Shown: piece by piece, positions 25,101 to 38,011 of the stretch | How positions within the stretch are numbered: the first letter of the stretch is position 1 | How the letters are laid out: each line of letters starts with the position of its first letter | Source: Cercospora beticola | Taxonomy: Eukaryota > Ascomycota > Dothideomycetes > Mycosphaerellales > Mycosphaerellaceae | NCBI RefSeq assembly: GCF_033473495.1 | Contig: NC_088944.1 | Coordinates: forward strand, 186,001 to 250,000 | Length of the DNA stretch: 64,000 nt | Direction: 5' to 3' | Notes under the pieces: generated by a model | What the model saw: the letters and a program-made list of their open reading frames with translations, nothing else | The model's database searches: none | What the model was told of the DNA's origin: nothing | Made by a program: the position numbers and the translations under genes

Positions 25101-28100
25101 CTCGAGTAGTAACTTAGTACTTAAAACTCTCCTTAGCCGACTTCTTTAAGTAGGACGATTTGCCGACTATATAAGAGTAGCTTCTCTAAGTAGTATATAT
25201 AAATAAAGCTATATATATAAAGAACGAAAAGTAAAATAAAATAGTAAGTCGATCTCTTAAAGCTAATTATAAGCGCTATACTACTATACGAGTTAAATCG
25301 TTATCGACTTAGCTATATAATCCTAGAATCTAAATCTAGCTAACTACTCGCTATTAATTAGTATTTAGTACTTATACTCTAAGAGTATTTATATTAATAT
25401 TTTATATACTCTTACTATATAGTTCTATAAATAATCTATATACTTAAGCTATTAATTATTATACTTTAGGTATAGGTACCTTATATACTCTTTTATATTA
25501 TAATACTATAAGTACTTCTAGAAAAAGTTCCTTTTTAGGCTACTATAGTTCTAGAACTACTTTATATAATACGAAAGAGATAGTTCTAGATTATCTATAT
25601 AAAAGATATATTAAGTTAGTAGATACTCTATCTAGATTAGATTAGATTTAATAGTATTCTTCGTATCTACTATTATATAGTTTTCTTTATAGGAAGTAAT
25701 AAAGTAAGCTACTTTCTTCTAGTAAACCTTACGTTATATTACTTCTTACTACTTATAAAGAGTAGCTATAGTATCTATTACTTCTACTCGGCGCTCCTAG
25801 TTACTAGTATATTTAGATAGTATAAAAGTAAGTAATATACTAAGGACCCGCCGACGTTCGCTACTTAGAGAGCTATTTACTCGGCCTAATATTATTTACT
25901 TAGTATTCTAATAGACTCTCTTTAGCTACTATAGGATATTATTAATTAGCTACTTCTTCTAGTATCTCGTCTATACTTACTTTAATATAATATTATATAC
26001 TACTCTTTTCGTATATAGGTAGTTCTACTATATATATTAGTATTCTATATATTCTCGTATACTACTCGACTACTTAATCGTTATATAGTAAGCCTATACT
26101 TATCTAGCTAGACGATTTCGTATTCTATAGACTAGGACGACCTTAGAGTACTTCTTAATCTATACTAACTACTAGTCGTTAAGAGATTATAGTTAGTATA
26201 GGTTAATCGAGCGACTTATCTCGCTCGCTACTTAGATAATTATAGTCTAAGGCTCGAGCCTATAATAGGCCGCCTATATATCTTAGATAATATACTACGA
26301 TAGGTAATTATACTAGAAGATAGTAGACGAGAAGTACTATAAGATAAGGTTACGTTACGAATTACTAATATAACCTAATATTAATTAGTATTACGATTTA
26401 AGATTCTATAGATACTATATCTCTCTATCTAATAGTTAGGCTTTAAGTAAGTAGTATCTTAGACTTTAGAAATTCTTAGTAGAAAGTATTTCTTTATAGG
26501 CTTATAGTAGATAGAAACCTAAGCCTTTCTAACTACTTACTATAGAGAGTTTTACTTTACTTTATTCCGCTATACTTAGATAGATTAGACTCCTAAATTT
26601 AATAATTAGTAATATACTAGAAAGAGAATCGAACTTATATAGAGGACTAACTACTACTATCTAAAGCCTTACTATATCCTCTATAGAAGTAATATAGCTT
26701 TATAAATATCTTAAAGTTTATAATAGTCCCGAGCTATCTTAACCTCTTACGAAGCTAATTCTCTATTACTATATCGTTAGAAATATATAGGCTATAAATA
26801 GTCTACTCTATTTTCTAAAATAGTAGAAGCTCGGCTTTCGACTACTTAATAGGAATATAGAGCTCGCGCTTACCTAGTAGAATACGTAGTTCGAATAGCT
26901 TAATAGAGCTTAGATTAGATATAGTAAAAGTATTATTAGTAAATAGTAGACTAAGAAGTATCGTTTAAAAATAGAGAAGAAAATAGAATTTAGAAGAAAT
27001 ATTAGAAATAGAAAATATATTCCTAATAGAGGCGTTTATAAGATAGCTTTATAGTAGTAGAGTATAGTAGTAGTACTTATATATCTTTACTACTAAGATA
27101 GTATTTAGTATACTCGAAGGTAAAGTCGATTATAAGCTTCGGCCTATTACTTTTATTATAGTTAGAGAGTAGTATAATTTTTAAGTCTTTATATTATAGT
27201 CGGTAGAGAGTACCGAGACGATTACCTATAATACTAGCGAGCTAGATTATTAGCGCTAGCTACGCCTATAGATACTCGTACTATAACTCTATATCTAGAG
27301 ATTCCTAGAGCGTTTTAAGTAGCTTAAATTCGTTCTCTACTTATATAATAGACTTGTCCTTCTTCGTAGTAGATAGCTTAAACTCTTATACTAGGTTCTA
27401 TTAGGCCTAGAGTACGTTTAGTAGTAGTAATAGTACTATATACTAGTAATACGTCTTATAATATACTTACTCTATATATTTCGACTTAGATAGTAGAGTC
27501 TACGCTATAATAGCTAGTCTCTAACTAGTAGACTAGTATTAGTATATTCTAGTAGGTCTAAAGAGTTCGTACTTTCTATATTTAGCCGCTCTACTCGCGT
27601 AATATCTAGTAAAAGAAGTTATATAAATCCTTAATATAGAAAGTATATAACGTATTACTAGGCTCCTTACTATATATATTATAATAGCTTATTATTACTT
27701 TAGCCTATATACTAGTTTTAATAGAGTACGCGCGCCTCTTACCTATTCTATAGCTTCTTTAGTAGCGATTATAGCTCTCTACTCTTTAGTATATATATCT
27801 TCTTCGTCTAGCCTAGGTCGTAGTAGTCCTCTATCTTATAGAGCTCGGTTATTATACTTATTCGAGAAGGCGTTATACTAGAATAATAGTTATCTATTAT
27901 AATATACTTATACTTAATAGAGAGGTTTTTAAAAACGTAATCGGCTATATCCGATAATTAGGTCTCTATTCTAGTAGCGTAGGCGAGACGTATCGCTAAG
28001 AATAGATCGAGACTAAGATACGCGCGTATTCCTACTACTAGAATAGAGTAGTAGTTATTTTAAATATTAAAACCTCTATTAGTTATAGTACTCGAGAGAG

Positions 28101-28682
28101 CGCTATACTACTATAAGTATAGTAGTATACTATATAGTATAAAACGAGGTAGCGCGTATTATTATACGAAGGTATATATAGCGTAGGCGCGTATATACGC
28201 GTAAAGTATACTATAACGGAGGAAAGTCTATAAGCTAGAGCAAAAGTAGAGGTAAGATCTAGCCGAAATACGCGCTAATTTATAGATATTTACGTCTATA
28301 ATCGAGTATATTTTTGCCGTTATCGCGCTATAAGTTATAAGAACTTCTCTACGATTAGATATCGAGTTCGTATACCTAATAATATTTAGGAACTCGAACG
28401 AGATTATAAAAGTATTTATAATTATACTTATAAGATATTAATATAGAAATCTCTAATTCTAACTAAGAATATATACTTTTACGAGAGTAAGTACTCGGGC
28501 TATTATCTAATATAGAAGTAGAAATCTAAGTCTAAAAAGTATCGAGAAGTTATATAGGTTTAGAGAAAAAGAGAGCTAATAGATACCTAACTATTTTAAT
28601 AGATATAGTTCCTATTAGCTATCTAGTCGAGGCTTCTACTACCTCTTATATATACTTAGATAAGTAGTATATTAACTCTAAC
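22181..28682. other. RIP-mutated DNA, unassigned
   Basis: About 6.5 kb with essentially no CpA/TpG. Parts are A-rich (22.2-23.3 kb) and parts T-rich (24.8-26.1 kb), so several elements in different orientations are probably joined. CpG-rich segments occur at 27.7-28.3 kb. The last few hundred bases read as an open plus-strand frame once RIP stops are ignored, and that frame appears to continue past element X1 at 36,548. No family recognised. Confidence 0.55.
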
Positions 28683-28695
28683 TATAGGATTAATA
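28683..28695. repeat. Left target-site duplication of element X1
   Basis: TATAGGATTAATA, repeated exactly at 36,535-36,547. A 13-base duplication of this kind is typical of target-primed reverse transcription by non-LTR elements. Confidence 0.85.
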
Positions 28696-29198
28696 GATAG
28701 ATAATTCTTATACGCTAGTCTATCTCTTTTAACTAGAGTAAGTAGTATACTCTATAGGTTTTATAGATAGAAAAGCTCTTATACTAGTACTCTAGTAGAA
28801 AAACCTCCTTATATCTTTATATTTTATAGCTAGCTCTATATAGCCTGCTACTTCTATAGTTCCTTATTCTCCTTAGGATAATATTATATTATCTTAATAG
28901 CTTAGATTCTTCGTAATATAGTTCTCCTTAGTTATTTCTTATATTATTTATTACTTAGGAGCCTAATTCTTTTACCTACTAGCTTAGGGACTCTAGCCTA
29001 TATATATAGTCTTTATCTCTATACTAGTATCTATATTAATTCTATATCTAACTCTTTCTTACTAGTTCCTAGAGTAGGTATCTCTCTATATAAATCCTAC
29101 TTAGATTTTAACCTTCCTTAGTACCTAGTTATATAATCTATATCTAGAGTAATTCTAGTTTTTATAGAATATCTAGAATAGTAGGTATCTTTATAGGT

Positions 29199-29203
29199 AG
29201 CTC
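29199..29203. repeat. Left target-site duplication of chromovirus
   Basis: AGCTC, repeated at 35,998-36,002. The uninterrupted sequence in copy X2 (minus orientation) contains this pentamer once, confirming a 5-base duplication made by retroviral-type integration. Confidence 0.85.
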
Positions 29204-29397
29204 TATAAGAGCTAGGAGTATATAGCTCGAGAGGTATAGCTTATTAGACGTTAAGGTATAATAGCTAGTACCGCTTATACTTAGTATAGGATAAAAGTAC
29301 GTAGAACGTATATAAACTAAGAGGTAAGAATTATTCTTAATATCTCTAGATAGGGAGTCTCGAGGCGCTTAATATATTACTATATTCTACTCTTATA
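29204..29397 (+). repeat. 5' LTR of chromovirus
   Basis: 194 bases beginning TATAAGAG and ending CTCTTATA, a perfect 8-base inverted terminus that is the RIP product of an original TG...CA end. It differs from the 3' LTR at about ten positions, all but one of them C/T or G/A transitions. Confidence 0.92.
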
Positions 29398-30544
29398 ATT
29401 ATAATTCTTCTACTTTATCGAGAGTAGCGATCTATTAAAGCCTATTATACTTATATAAAACGTATCCGCCTAGTAGACTAATCGCGACGACGATATACTA
29501 AACGATAGATAGCTATTAGGCTATATCGAAGAGATATTAGAATCTAGAATAGTATAAGCTAAAGAGGAATAGGACGAGGATATAGATAATACCGACGACG
29601 CTAGTAACGCGTATATAATACGTAGGCGCCTCTAAGCTAAAAATAATATATTACGCGAATAGCTAGAGATCCGTACTCTTAAAGCTAAGAACGAACGCTT
29701 ACTAAGAGAGGTATAGATAATTAAATTGCTAGTATAGCTAAGCATAATAGCGCTAGGCCTCGGATAGCTAATACCTTAGCAAGACGGCGCGTCTATAAGT
29801 TATACGAGTAGCGTACGTTCCGAAAGCGATAAGTATAGCTTATACGAGTCTATTAAGCTACGTATACCTAAGCTCTTTAAGAGTAAGACTATAAAGAAAG
29901 TATACGAATTTATCTATACTCTCGAGGTAAACTTTATAGCTATACTAAAAAGGTTTCCGACGGATTACTAGAAGGTAATTACGAGTATTATATACCTCGT
30001 AGGCGAAGCGTAAGAGGTATAGTATAATAAATACCTAGGCGTTCTACCTATAGGATATACCTAGTCTTAGTTCTATTAATTCCTATACGATATCGTTAGA
30101 AATTAAGCGAACTATATACTTCTCGTAACTATAGAATACGAGAATATACGCTAGAGTAAGAGCTAGAGCGTACGATAGTTCGTAATAGACTTTAGTAACC
30201 TAGAGTCTTAGTTAGATAACTATACTAAGGTATAGCTAGTACGCTAGCTTCTCGTAAAACTAAAGCTATCGCTACGTAAGAATATTATTAAGAACTATAT
30301 CGTCTCTAATAGGCGTACTAACCTTATTACTCTAGTAAGGCGCCTCGAGTAAGCTAAGAAAGCTATACCTTATAAGCCGTATTATAGTAATACTAAGAAT
30401 AAGTAGGCTAAGCGTAAGCGTACTAATAGTAACGCTTCTTATAAAGGAGCCTCTAGTTTAACTAGCGGCTAACGCGATACCTATAGTAGTAAGCCGAAAA
30501 GTAAACGTAGAGGTAAAGGTAAGAGTAAGAGTTAGCAACCTACG

Positions 30545-30586
30545 TACTTCGTATATAACGAGGTTAGCTATATTAGTCCTAACTAT
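30545..30586 (+). pseudogene. Gag zinc-knuckle relic
   Basis: Tyr at positions 1, 4, 9 and 14 (Y-F-V-Y-N-E-V-S-Y-I-S-P-N-Y), matching CX2CX4HX4C spacing with every Cys and His codon converted to Tyr by RIP. In the intact protein this binds genomic RNA during packaging. Confidence 0.8.
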
Positions 30587-33500
30587 CCGAACTCTAAGAA
30601 AGACGGTAATAAGCTAGCTATTTATAGAGTAACTATAGTAAAGAAGCGGAGAGCAAAAAAAGCTAAGGCGCTAGAGATAACGCGCGAGTTACTAGCGCTA
30701 AACTAGATAGTAATAACTCTCTACTAGTTTAGAGTATACTAGTATTATATATAGAAGAAGAAGTCGAAACGTAGTCGGGTAGTAAGCCGGCTGCTTTCCT
30801 TCTCGACGATACTATAAATATTAATATAATATTAAGAGCCTTTATACTATAGTATAACCTACTAATAAGGCCGAATACGGCCCTACTACTAGTTACTATC
30901 TTTATAGGTAAATTAGAGCACTATTATAGTACGTACTATATACGTATATAGATCGTAGACTCTAGTAGTAAGGAGCGATCTATAGGTAGCGTCTTCTATA
31001 TATATAATATACTAACTCCTAACGTAATCTTAGGCTATCTATAGCGACGTACTTAGCGCGTACTAGCTAGTAGCGCTATAGATAAATAGCTATATAGTAA
31101 CGATCGTTTTAGTAAGTTCGAAGTCCGAGAAGCCTATAAGTTCTTTAAGGATCTTTAGAAGGTACTAGTAGTATTTATAGTAAGCCTAAGTAAGATAGGC
31201 GATAAGGTTAAGCCTATCTCTAAGGAGTTCTATCGTTTTAACGATATTCTTAATCCGATAAAGGAAATAAGAAGCAAGCTAGTTAATAGTATAGAGTATA
31301 CGATTAACCTACGGCCTAGAACTATACTACTATTCCGTCTACTATATTACTAGTCGAGGCAAGAATTAGACGAGCTTAAGGAGTATCTAAAGATAGAACT
31401 CGAGTACGATTAGATCGAGCGTTCTAATAGCAAGGCAGGTATATCTATTCTATTTATACTAAAGAAGAATAGTAAGCTATAGTTATATATCGACTACTAT
31501 AGGCTAAACGAGATTACTATTAAGAACCGGTATCTACTACCTCTAATTAGTAAGACGCTAGATAGGCTTATAGGAGCTATATAGTTTACGTTCTTAGACT
31601 TAGCCGATACGTACTACTATATTCGGATTAAGCTAAGTAACTACTAGAAGACTACGTTTCGTACGCGCTATAGCTATTTCTAGTATAAGGTAATACTCTT
31701 TAGCTTAACGAACGTACTAGCGACGTTCTAAGTATATATTAACTATACGCTAGTAGAGCTAGTCGATATAAGCTATATAGTATACCTAGACGATATCCTA
31801 ATCTATAGTAGAATACGCGAGGAATACGTACGAGACGTATACGCTATACTTAAGAGGCTCTATAAGTTTAGACTCTATATATAGCGTTCTAAGTATAAGT
31901 TCTTCTAGAAAAAGGTCGACTTCCTTAGATTTATAGTAACTACTAGTAGCGTTATAATAGATCTAAGCAGAGTAGCCGCAATCGCCTTATAGCTAACTCT
32001 AACTATACTAATAGAGGTTTAATCCTTCCTTAGATTTATAAACTTCTACTATCGATTTATCTTCGAATATTCGAGAGTAGTAGTACCTTTAATAGCGCTA
32101 TTAAAGAGTATAAAGGATAGAAAGAAGCTAGGGCTAATTAAGTAGGAAGTAGCTAAGGAGTAAGCGTTCTATAAGCTAAAGAATTAATTTTAGACTATAC
32201 TACTACTAAGATACTTTAACTCTACGCTATACCTACGAGTCGAAACCGACGCTTCTAACTTCGTAGTAGCTAGTATCCTAAGCTAACTATTCGAGGCAGA
32301 ATAGTATCTAATTACCTTCTTTTTATAGAAGATAATTAACGCTAAATATAACTATAAGGTTTATAATAAGGAACTACTTATAGTAGTTAAGGTATTTAAG
32401 GCGTAGCGACTATACCTCGAAGGTACTACGTATAAGGTTAAGGTACTTATTAATTACGCTAACCTTAAGAGATTTATAGGCGTTAAGTAGTTAATAGGTA
32501 GATAAGTAAAGTAGGCGATATTCCTTACTCTCTTTAATTTTACTATTAGCTATCGAGCTAGTAAGCTTAACCTAGCCGATATACTATCTAGACGTAGCGA
32601 CTACGTATAAGAGGCAAAGAAGATAAGTAACCTCCTACTATTACTATAGTAGAAACTCTAGGTATAGAGTACTATACCTATAAGCGGCCTAGTTATTACC
32701 TATATAAAAGCTACTTACTAGGCTTAGTTAGATACTCTAAAGGTAGTTATAGAGGTAGCTAAGAGTAGTAGAGTAGCGCTACTCGATAGTAGGTATATTA
32801 TAGTAGTAGCTAACCGTTCGGTTTATCTATTTAGCTTTACTCTACTCTTACGAGTCGCTAGCGCTATTACTATATAAGAGTAGCTATATACTAATATCTC
32901 GGATATAATTATTAGGTATACTACTATATTAGTATAGCTCGATCCGAAAGCAAAAGTACTATATAAGTAGGCCGAACGCGAAGGTATAGTAAGCGAGAAA
33001 TATACTATTAAGAATAGCTATATATACTAGGAAGAGGCTCTATACCTACCGAACGACCTAGTATTATAGACGTAAGTAATCTATATATACTATAACGATA
33101 TCCTAGTAAGCTATTTTAATAAGGATAAGATAGTAGAGTTAGTTAAGCGGAAGTACTAGTAGCCGGAGGTTAGTAATAATATAAGGTAGTACGTCGAGTA
33201 GTATAGTAGCTACTAGAAGGCAAAAGCAAGATACTATTACTCCTATAGCGAGATAGCTATACTCCTACTACCTAACTATTCTTAGAAGGATTTATCTATA
33301 GACTTTATTATAGATCTTCTATCTAGTAAGTAGAACGGCTATATCTTCGACGCGATCCTTATAATTATAGATCGTTACTCGAAGATAGTAACTTTCGTCC
33401 GAATAATAAAGTACTATACTAGCGTAGAGCTTATAGATATTCTACTTAACGAAGTAATACGACTACGTAGCGTACTAGCTAGTATTATAAGCAATAGAGG

Positions 33501-34200
33501 CTTAGTTTTTACTAGCTAGTTCTAGTTAGACTTCTACTACGAGACGTATATAAAACGTAGGCTAAGTACTATATTCTACCTATAGACTAATAGTTAAACT
33601 AAGCGTATAAACTAGATACTTAAGTAGTACCTACGTATCTATTATAGCGAGTAATAGGACGACTAGGCGTCTATCCTATCGTTAGTAGAATTCGCGTATA
33701 ATAATAGCGCGAATACTATACTTAAGATATCGCTATTTCGAGTAGTATACGAGTTTACCCTAGACCTTTCTATAGAAATATATAAGAGGGACGTAGGCGA
33801 AGCTCGAAATATACTTCTTTAAAAAGAAATACTAGTAGCAAAGGATACTATAGAAAGGTTAAAGCGGAACTATAAAGAGCTAACTAAGCGCTAGTAATAA
33901 GTAAGCGAATCTTAGACTAAGTACTTTAATTAGAAGTACTAGCCGATAGAATTTAAAGTTAGCGACTTAGTCCTATTATCTATAAAGAACCTCCGGTTAA
34001 AGGTACTATCGAAGAAGCTAGCGGACAAATTTGCTAGACTATTTAAAGTTATTAATATAGTCGGAAAGTAGGCGTACTATCTAGCTCTACTAACTAGCTC
34101 GTAGATTTATAATATCTTCTATATATTTCTCTTAGAACTCTAGTAAGGCAGCGATACGTAGGATACTAGCCTACTACTTATAGATAAGTAAAGCAAATAG

Positions 34201-34320
34201 AAAGTCGAGAGGATACTAGAAAGCTATATAGAGAAAGGTATAAGGAAGTACCTAGTTCGATAGTATAAGTAGCTAGAGGAATACGATATCTAGGAGCTAG
34301 TAGAATATATTAGAGATTAC
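34201..34320 (+). pseudogene. Chromodomain relic at the integrase C-terminus
   Basis: The pattern V-E-R-I-L-E-S, K-Y-L-V-R, then stop-Y-K-stop, then E-E-Y-D-I-stop-E is that of a chromodomain in which the Trp codons (TGG) of the aromatic cage have become TAG. Chromovirus chromodomains bind methylated histone H3 and direct integration to heterochromatin. Confidence 0.85.
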
Positions 34321-34345
34321 GAGGTACTTAATATATTTAAGGTAT

Positions 34346-35803
34346 AATGCGAAACTAAATAGCCTATATATAAGGCGAAACTATAGAAGAAATAGTAATA
34401 CTAGTAGTTAGTAGAATAGTAGAAAATTCTAAGAATTCTAAACGCTAAGTATTACTAAGATATAAGAACTACTAAGATACGAGAATTTAGAAAACTAAGA
34501 CGTTATAAGAGAAGAGAAAGTATTTATTTATAGCACTTATAGATATAGCGTATACTATATATAATAGAAGTATATAGCCTAGAGCTAGCGAGATATAAGA
34601 GTACTATAAGAGCCTAGTAGAAGAAAAGCGCGAGGCCTATAGGCTACTCGCTAGCTACGCCTACGTCTATAGCTTTATTATTCTTCTTCTTACTTTTCTC
34701 TTTATTATTTGCCTCGAGCTTAGAGAGCTCTCTCTTATCCTAAGTAGACTAGCCGGAGTAGGTAGAGGTAATAGTAAGGTCTAAGGCCTCGCTAGAAGTA
34801 CTAAGTAAGCAGAGCTTCTATTATACGAATTAGTACTATATAGGATAAGTAAGCGACTAGTAGGATATAAGATATATCTCGTACTCTAGCTCGAATATAC
34901 TATACTAGATAGCAAGGCCTATACTCGTCGCTATAAGCTTATTAGTAGAGGGTATACTAGTAGCTAGCGCCTCGCTAGCCTTCTTCGGTATAGAGAAAAT
35001 ACTAATAGACTTACTCGAGTTGCTCTATAGGTACTTAAGAGTAGTAGTAATAGCCTCGCCTATATTATTAAGGTAGTAGTAGAGCTACTAGAGGCGTATA
35101 GCGCGCCTACTTATACGTAGTAGGCAGCAGTAGTAGCGCGCGCGCTACGCTTACTTTATAAGGTCTAGATTAGTAACGTAGATATACTTATAGTTAGACT
35201 TGCTATAGCGAATATAGTTTAGCTACTAGCCGAGCTTTATATCGCTATTATAGCGTAGCTCGACGGCTAGATATAAGGAGTTAGTAGACTCGAAGTATAC
35301 GATATATATACGAACCGCGCGACTTATAGTCTACGAGGTATAGAAGGTAGCGCTAGTAGTCGTCGTTCTCTACTTTCGGTAGATTTTCTACTATACGAGG
35401 TAGATAGTTAGTAGCCGGAGTAGTAGGAGCAGTAGTAGCTCTTCTAGAAGATATATTACTTATAGGTCGCGTATAAGGGAAGTACTAGATAGTTAAGTAT
35501 ATAGTACGAGTCGGATACGAAGAGCTTACTAAATATAGATAGTTAATAGAGAAAATATACGAAGAGTATATAACGAATTTATAGTATACTAGCGCCTTAT
35601 AGCGCGAGCGCTAGTAGTACGTACTATTAATAAGCCCGTTACTATAGAGAGTTACTATATAGTAACTAGCTACGAACTAAGGCTCGACTTAATATTTATA
35701 TACGTAAGAAGTAGTACGAACGTACTAGATACTATACTAAGACGACGGAAATATATAGCCTCCTCTACGAGCTAAGGTAGCTCTATTAGAAAGAGGAGAT
35801 AGT
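34346..35803 (-). other. Long spacer between pol and 3' LTR, possible antisense ORF
   Basis: About 1.45 kb separates the chromodomain from the 3' LTR, much longer than a simple polypurine leader. Between about 34,640 and 35,050 one minus-strand frame is readable with few stops, most of them TAG explicable as mutated CAG or TGG, and would be Ser/Thr/Lys-rich. It is a weak call: low-complexity composition can create such frames. No domain is recognised. Confidence 0.35.
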
Positions 35804-35997
35804 TATAAGAACTAGGAGTATATAGCTCGAGAGGCGTAGCTTATTAGGCGTTAAGGTATAATAGCTAGTACCGCTTATACTTAGCGTAGAATAAAAGTAC
35901 GTAGAACGTATATAAACTAAGAGATAAGAATTATTCTTAATATCTCTAGATAGAGAGTCTAGAGGCGCTTAATATATTACTATATTCTACTCTTATA
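35804..35997 (+). repeat. 3' LTR of chromovirus
   Basis: 194 bases, same length as the 5' LTR and about 95% identical by eye. It begins TATAAGAA (one RIP-type G to A change against the 5' copy) and ends CTCTTATA, then the AGCTC target duplication. Confidence 0.92.
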
Positions 35998-36002
35998 AGC
36001 TC
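35998..36002. repeat. Right target-site duplication of chromovirus
   Basis: AGCTC, matching 29,199-29,203. Confidence 0.85.
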
Positions 36003-36534
36003 TAAGTATAGTATAGAGTTAGATAGCTTATATTAGATACTCTACTTTTAGACTTAAAGTTTCTAGAGAGCTCTAGAGTAGAGGGACTAGTTTACTTTAG
36101 AGTCTCCTATTTTAGATAAAAGGCTCCTAGTAGCTAATTATCCTAGTATCTATAGAGGTACTACTATTCCTTTCTTCTATTTCTACTATTCTTACTCTTT
36201 CTTATTAAAGCCTTTCTTTAGGTATACTTAGTTCCTTCTTTTTAGCCTATTTAGAGCCTAGGTTACTACTCTAGCCTCTAGAACTATAGTAGTATTTACT
36301 ACCTAGAAGAGCTATCTCGTAGTCGAGTATTAGAATCTTATAGTAGTTATACTATACTAGCGTCGTCTTCGTATTCTTAGGAGCTCTCTAATCTCTTTAG
36401 GTCGAAATTCTAGACTTTTTATTACCTTCTTTCTATCTCTATAGATATCTAGCTACTCTATACTTTACTAGTATAGCCGAAGCTATCTATTTCTACCTAC
36501 GACTACGTAGAGGTATATAATAGGACTTCGTAGG

Positions 36535-36547
36535 TATAGGATTAATA
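36535..36547. repeat. Right target-site duplication of element X1
   Basis: TATAGGATTAATA, matching 28,683-28,695 exactly. Confidence 0.85.
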
Positions 36548-38011
36548 TAATAAGAGTCTACTAGCTTATATACTAGATTATAACTATAGCTAAAAGCTAG
36601 TAGTAAAGCGACTAAAAGAATAAAGAGATCTTCTAGAGTATAAATATAACTAATAATATAGACCTATACTAGATTATAAAAAAGGTCTAGAATATAAATA
36701 AGAATAAGATTACTCTTATCCTCTAGTAGATTAATATTATTAACTCTAATATTCTTATTAAACCTCTTCTTCTTAGACTTAGATTTCTTTAATCTACTTA
36801 ACTTTAAGTTACTTTAATCTTCTACTACTATAAGCGATAGGCTTATAAAGAGTAGTATTAGTAGGTCGAGAAATAGAGTTACTAGCTCTTATCGCGCTAC
36901 TAGTATAAGTAGTAATATAAGTAAAATTACGTTTCTATAAGTAACTATATCTAAGTCTTATAGTCGTAACTAATAAAAGTATATAGAAGAGTCTATAGAA
37001 CCTAAGATACTTATACTCTTATAATACTCGAAGAGCTTCTCTATCTAGTAATTCGACTATTAATATATATAATATATTAGACTAATATTACTATAGCGAC
37101 GTAGATTATATAGCTAAATATAAATATAATAGACTAAGGATACGAATATTTTTATAGATCTAATATCGATACTAAATATTAGCTTAGAGTATACCTATAC
37201 TCTAAATAAAGTTCCTAATATATATATCTATAAAAAGTACTCGAATAATCTATCTATAAGACCGAACTATATAGAGAGTATCGAGTACCTAATAAAAATA
37301 TCGATTTTAATAAGTCTCTAAGTTAAGTCTAATTCTATTCTATTTCTAGAATCTCTCTTCTCTAGTAATAATCTTAATCTTAGCTCTTATATAGATTATC
37401 TTCTATATTATAGTATTATAGTTAGTTTTAATTATCGTTAAGATAAAATCTATAAGCTTCTAGCTACTTATAAACTTTTTCGAAGCTAGTACTACTATAC
37501 TTATATAAGAAGTAGTCTCGAGTAAAGCTATAACTAGTTCTTAGCCTATACTTAATACTATAGAGTTCTAATTATAAGTAGTACTCTCGGAGACTTTAAG
37601 TACTATAGAAAGATAAAAGTAATAACCGAACTAAAGAAGTCGACTAGAACCGAAGATAATAAGAAGAGTAAGAGAATAAGTAATATTAACTTTATAGAAG
37701 TAATAATAACGAAGATAATCTACGATTCTAGATCTAGAGTAGGAATCGAGATTATATTTCTACTCTTTAGGTCGAGAAATATTCTATTTATAGATATATT
37801 TAACGACGATATCTTAACGAAGTTTAGAGAAGCTATTAGGCTTATAACTAAGAATATAGGTAATATTAAGAAGTTTATCTCGATTATAAAATAGATAACG
37901 ACTACTACTAATATAATAATATAGAAACTAGAGCCTATTATTATAAGCGTTATTATAGTAGCTAGTATCGTATAGAGGCGTCGGATAGGCTCGTTTTATA
38001 AATATAATATA
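36548..38011. other. RIP-mutated host sequence between X1 and copia
   Basis: Sequence interrupted on the left by X1 and on the right by the copia element. Joined across those insertions it would continue from about 28,682 and into 49,213. Long plus-strand stretches are open apart from RIP-type stops, suggesting one older coding element or gene as the landing site. Family not recognised. Confidence 0.5.

Larger units (their letters stand above)
29800..34345 (+). pseudogene. gag-pol polyprotein relic of the chromovirus
   Basis: Coding frames readable through RIP stops. The gag part shows an acidic and basic low-complexity region, then the zinc knuckle. The pol part contains conserved Ty3/gypsy blocks: F-L-D-L-A-D-x-Y-Y-Y at 31,591-31,620, F-S-L-T-N before the active site, Y-L-D-D at 31,783, V-E-T-D-A-S-N of RNase H near 32,229, and the integrase first catalytic Asp in I-D-F near 33,300. 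The frame shifts within the region, as usual between gag and pol. No intact protein can be made. Whether gag and pol were originally one or two ORFs cannot be decided. Confidence 0.85.
29204..35997 (+). mobile_element. Ty3/gypsy LTR retrotransposon (chromovirus) relic, 6.8 kb
   Basis: Paired 194-base LTRs, a 5-base target duplication and a complete gag-pol order. Gag has a zinc knuckle (30,545-30,586). Reverse transcriptase has Y-L-D-D at 31,783-31,794. RNase H lies near 32,229-32,290. Integrase carries a zinc-binding relic near 33,085-33,210 and a core from about 33,290. A chromodomain lies at 34,201-34,320. Integrase placed after RNase H defines Ty3/gypsy, and the terminal chromodomain defines a chromovirus, a lineage that targets heterochromatin. 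Stops are TAG/TAA at positions expected to be Gln or Trp, and start codons are absent. It retains many CpG sites, unlike the copia element nearby. A purine-rich tract (about 35,787-35,802) precedes the 3' LTR. Confidence 0.93.
28696..36534 (-). mobile_element. Element X1: 1.04-kb non-LTR-type element split by a chromovirus
   Basis: Flanked by a 13-base target duplication. Excluding the chromovirus and its 5-base duplication it is 1,040 bp. Its two halves (28,696-29,203 and 35,998-36,534) are contiguous in the inverted copy X2 at 54,994-56,042, which proves the interruption. Its 3' end, at the left because the element is on the minus strand, carries a TATC-type tail. About 70-90 bases of it match the 3' end of non-LTR element B (45,105-45,174). 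I see no reverse transcriptase in it, so it is best read as a non-autonomous partner or internally deleted derivative mobilised in trans. Start and end follow from the duplication. Confidence 0.8.

Noticed and set aside
28185..28200. Short CG-rich palindrome (CGCGTATATACGCG) considered as a regulatory site
   Set aside because: Fourteen-base palindromes of TA/CG composition are likely by chance in this sequence.
38000..38011. Perfect target-site duplication for the copia element
   Set aside because: The flanks read ATATA and ATATC, which match at only four of five positions, and the AT-rich context makes the exact LTR end uncertain. Not listed as a feature.
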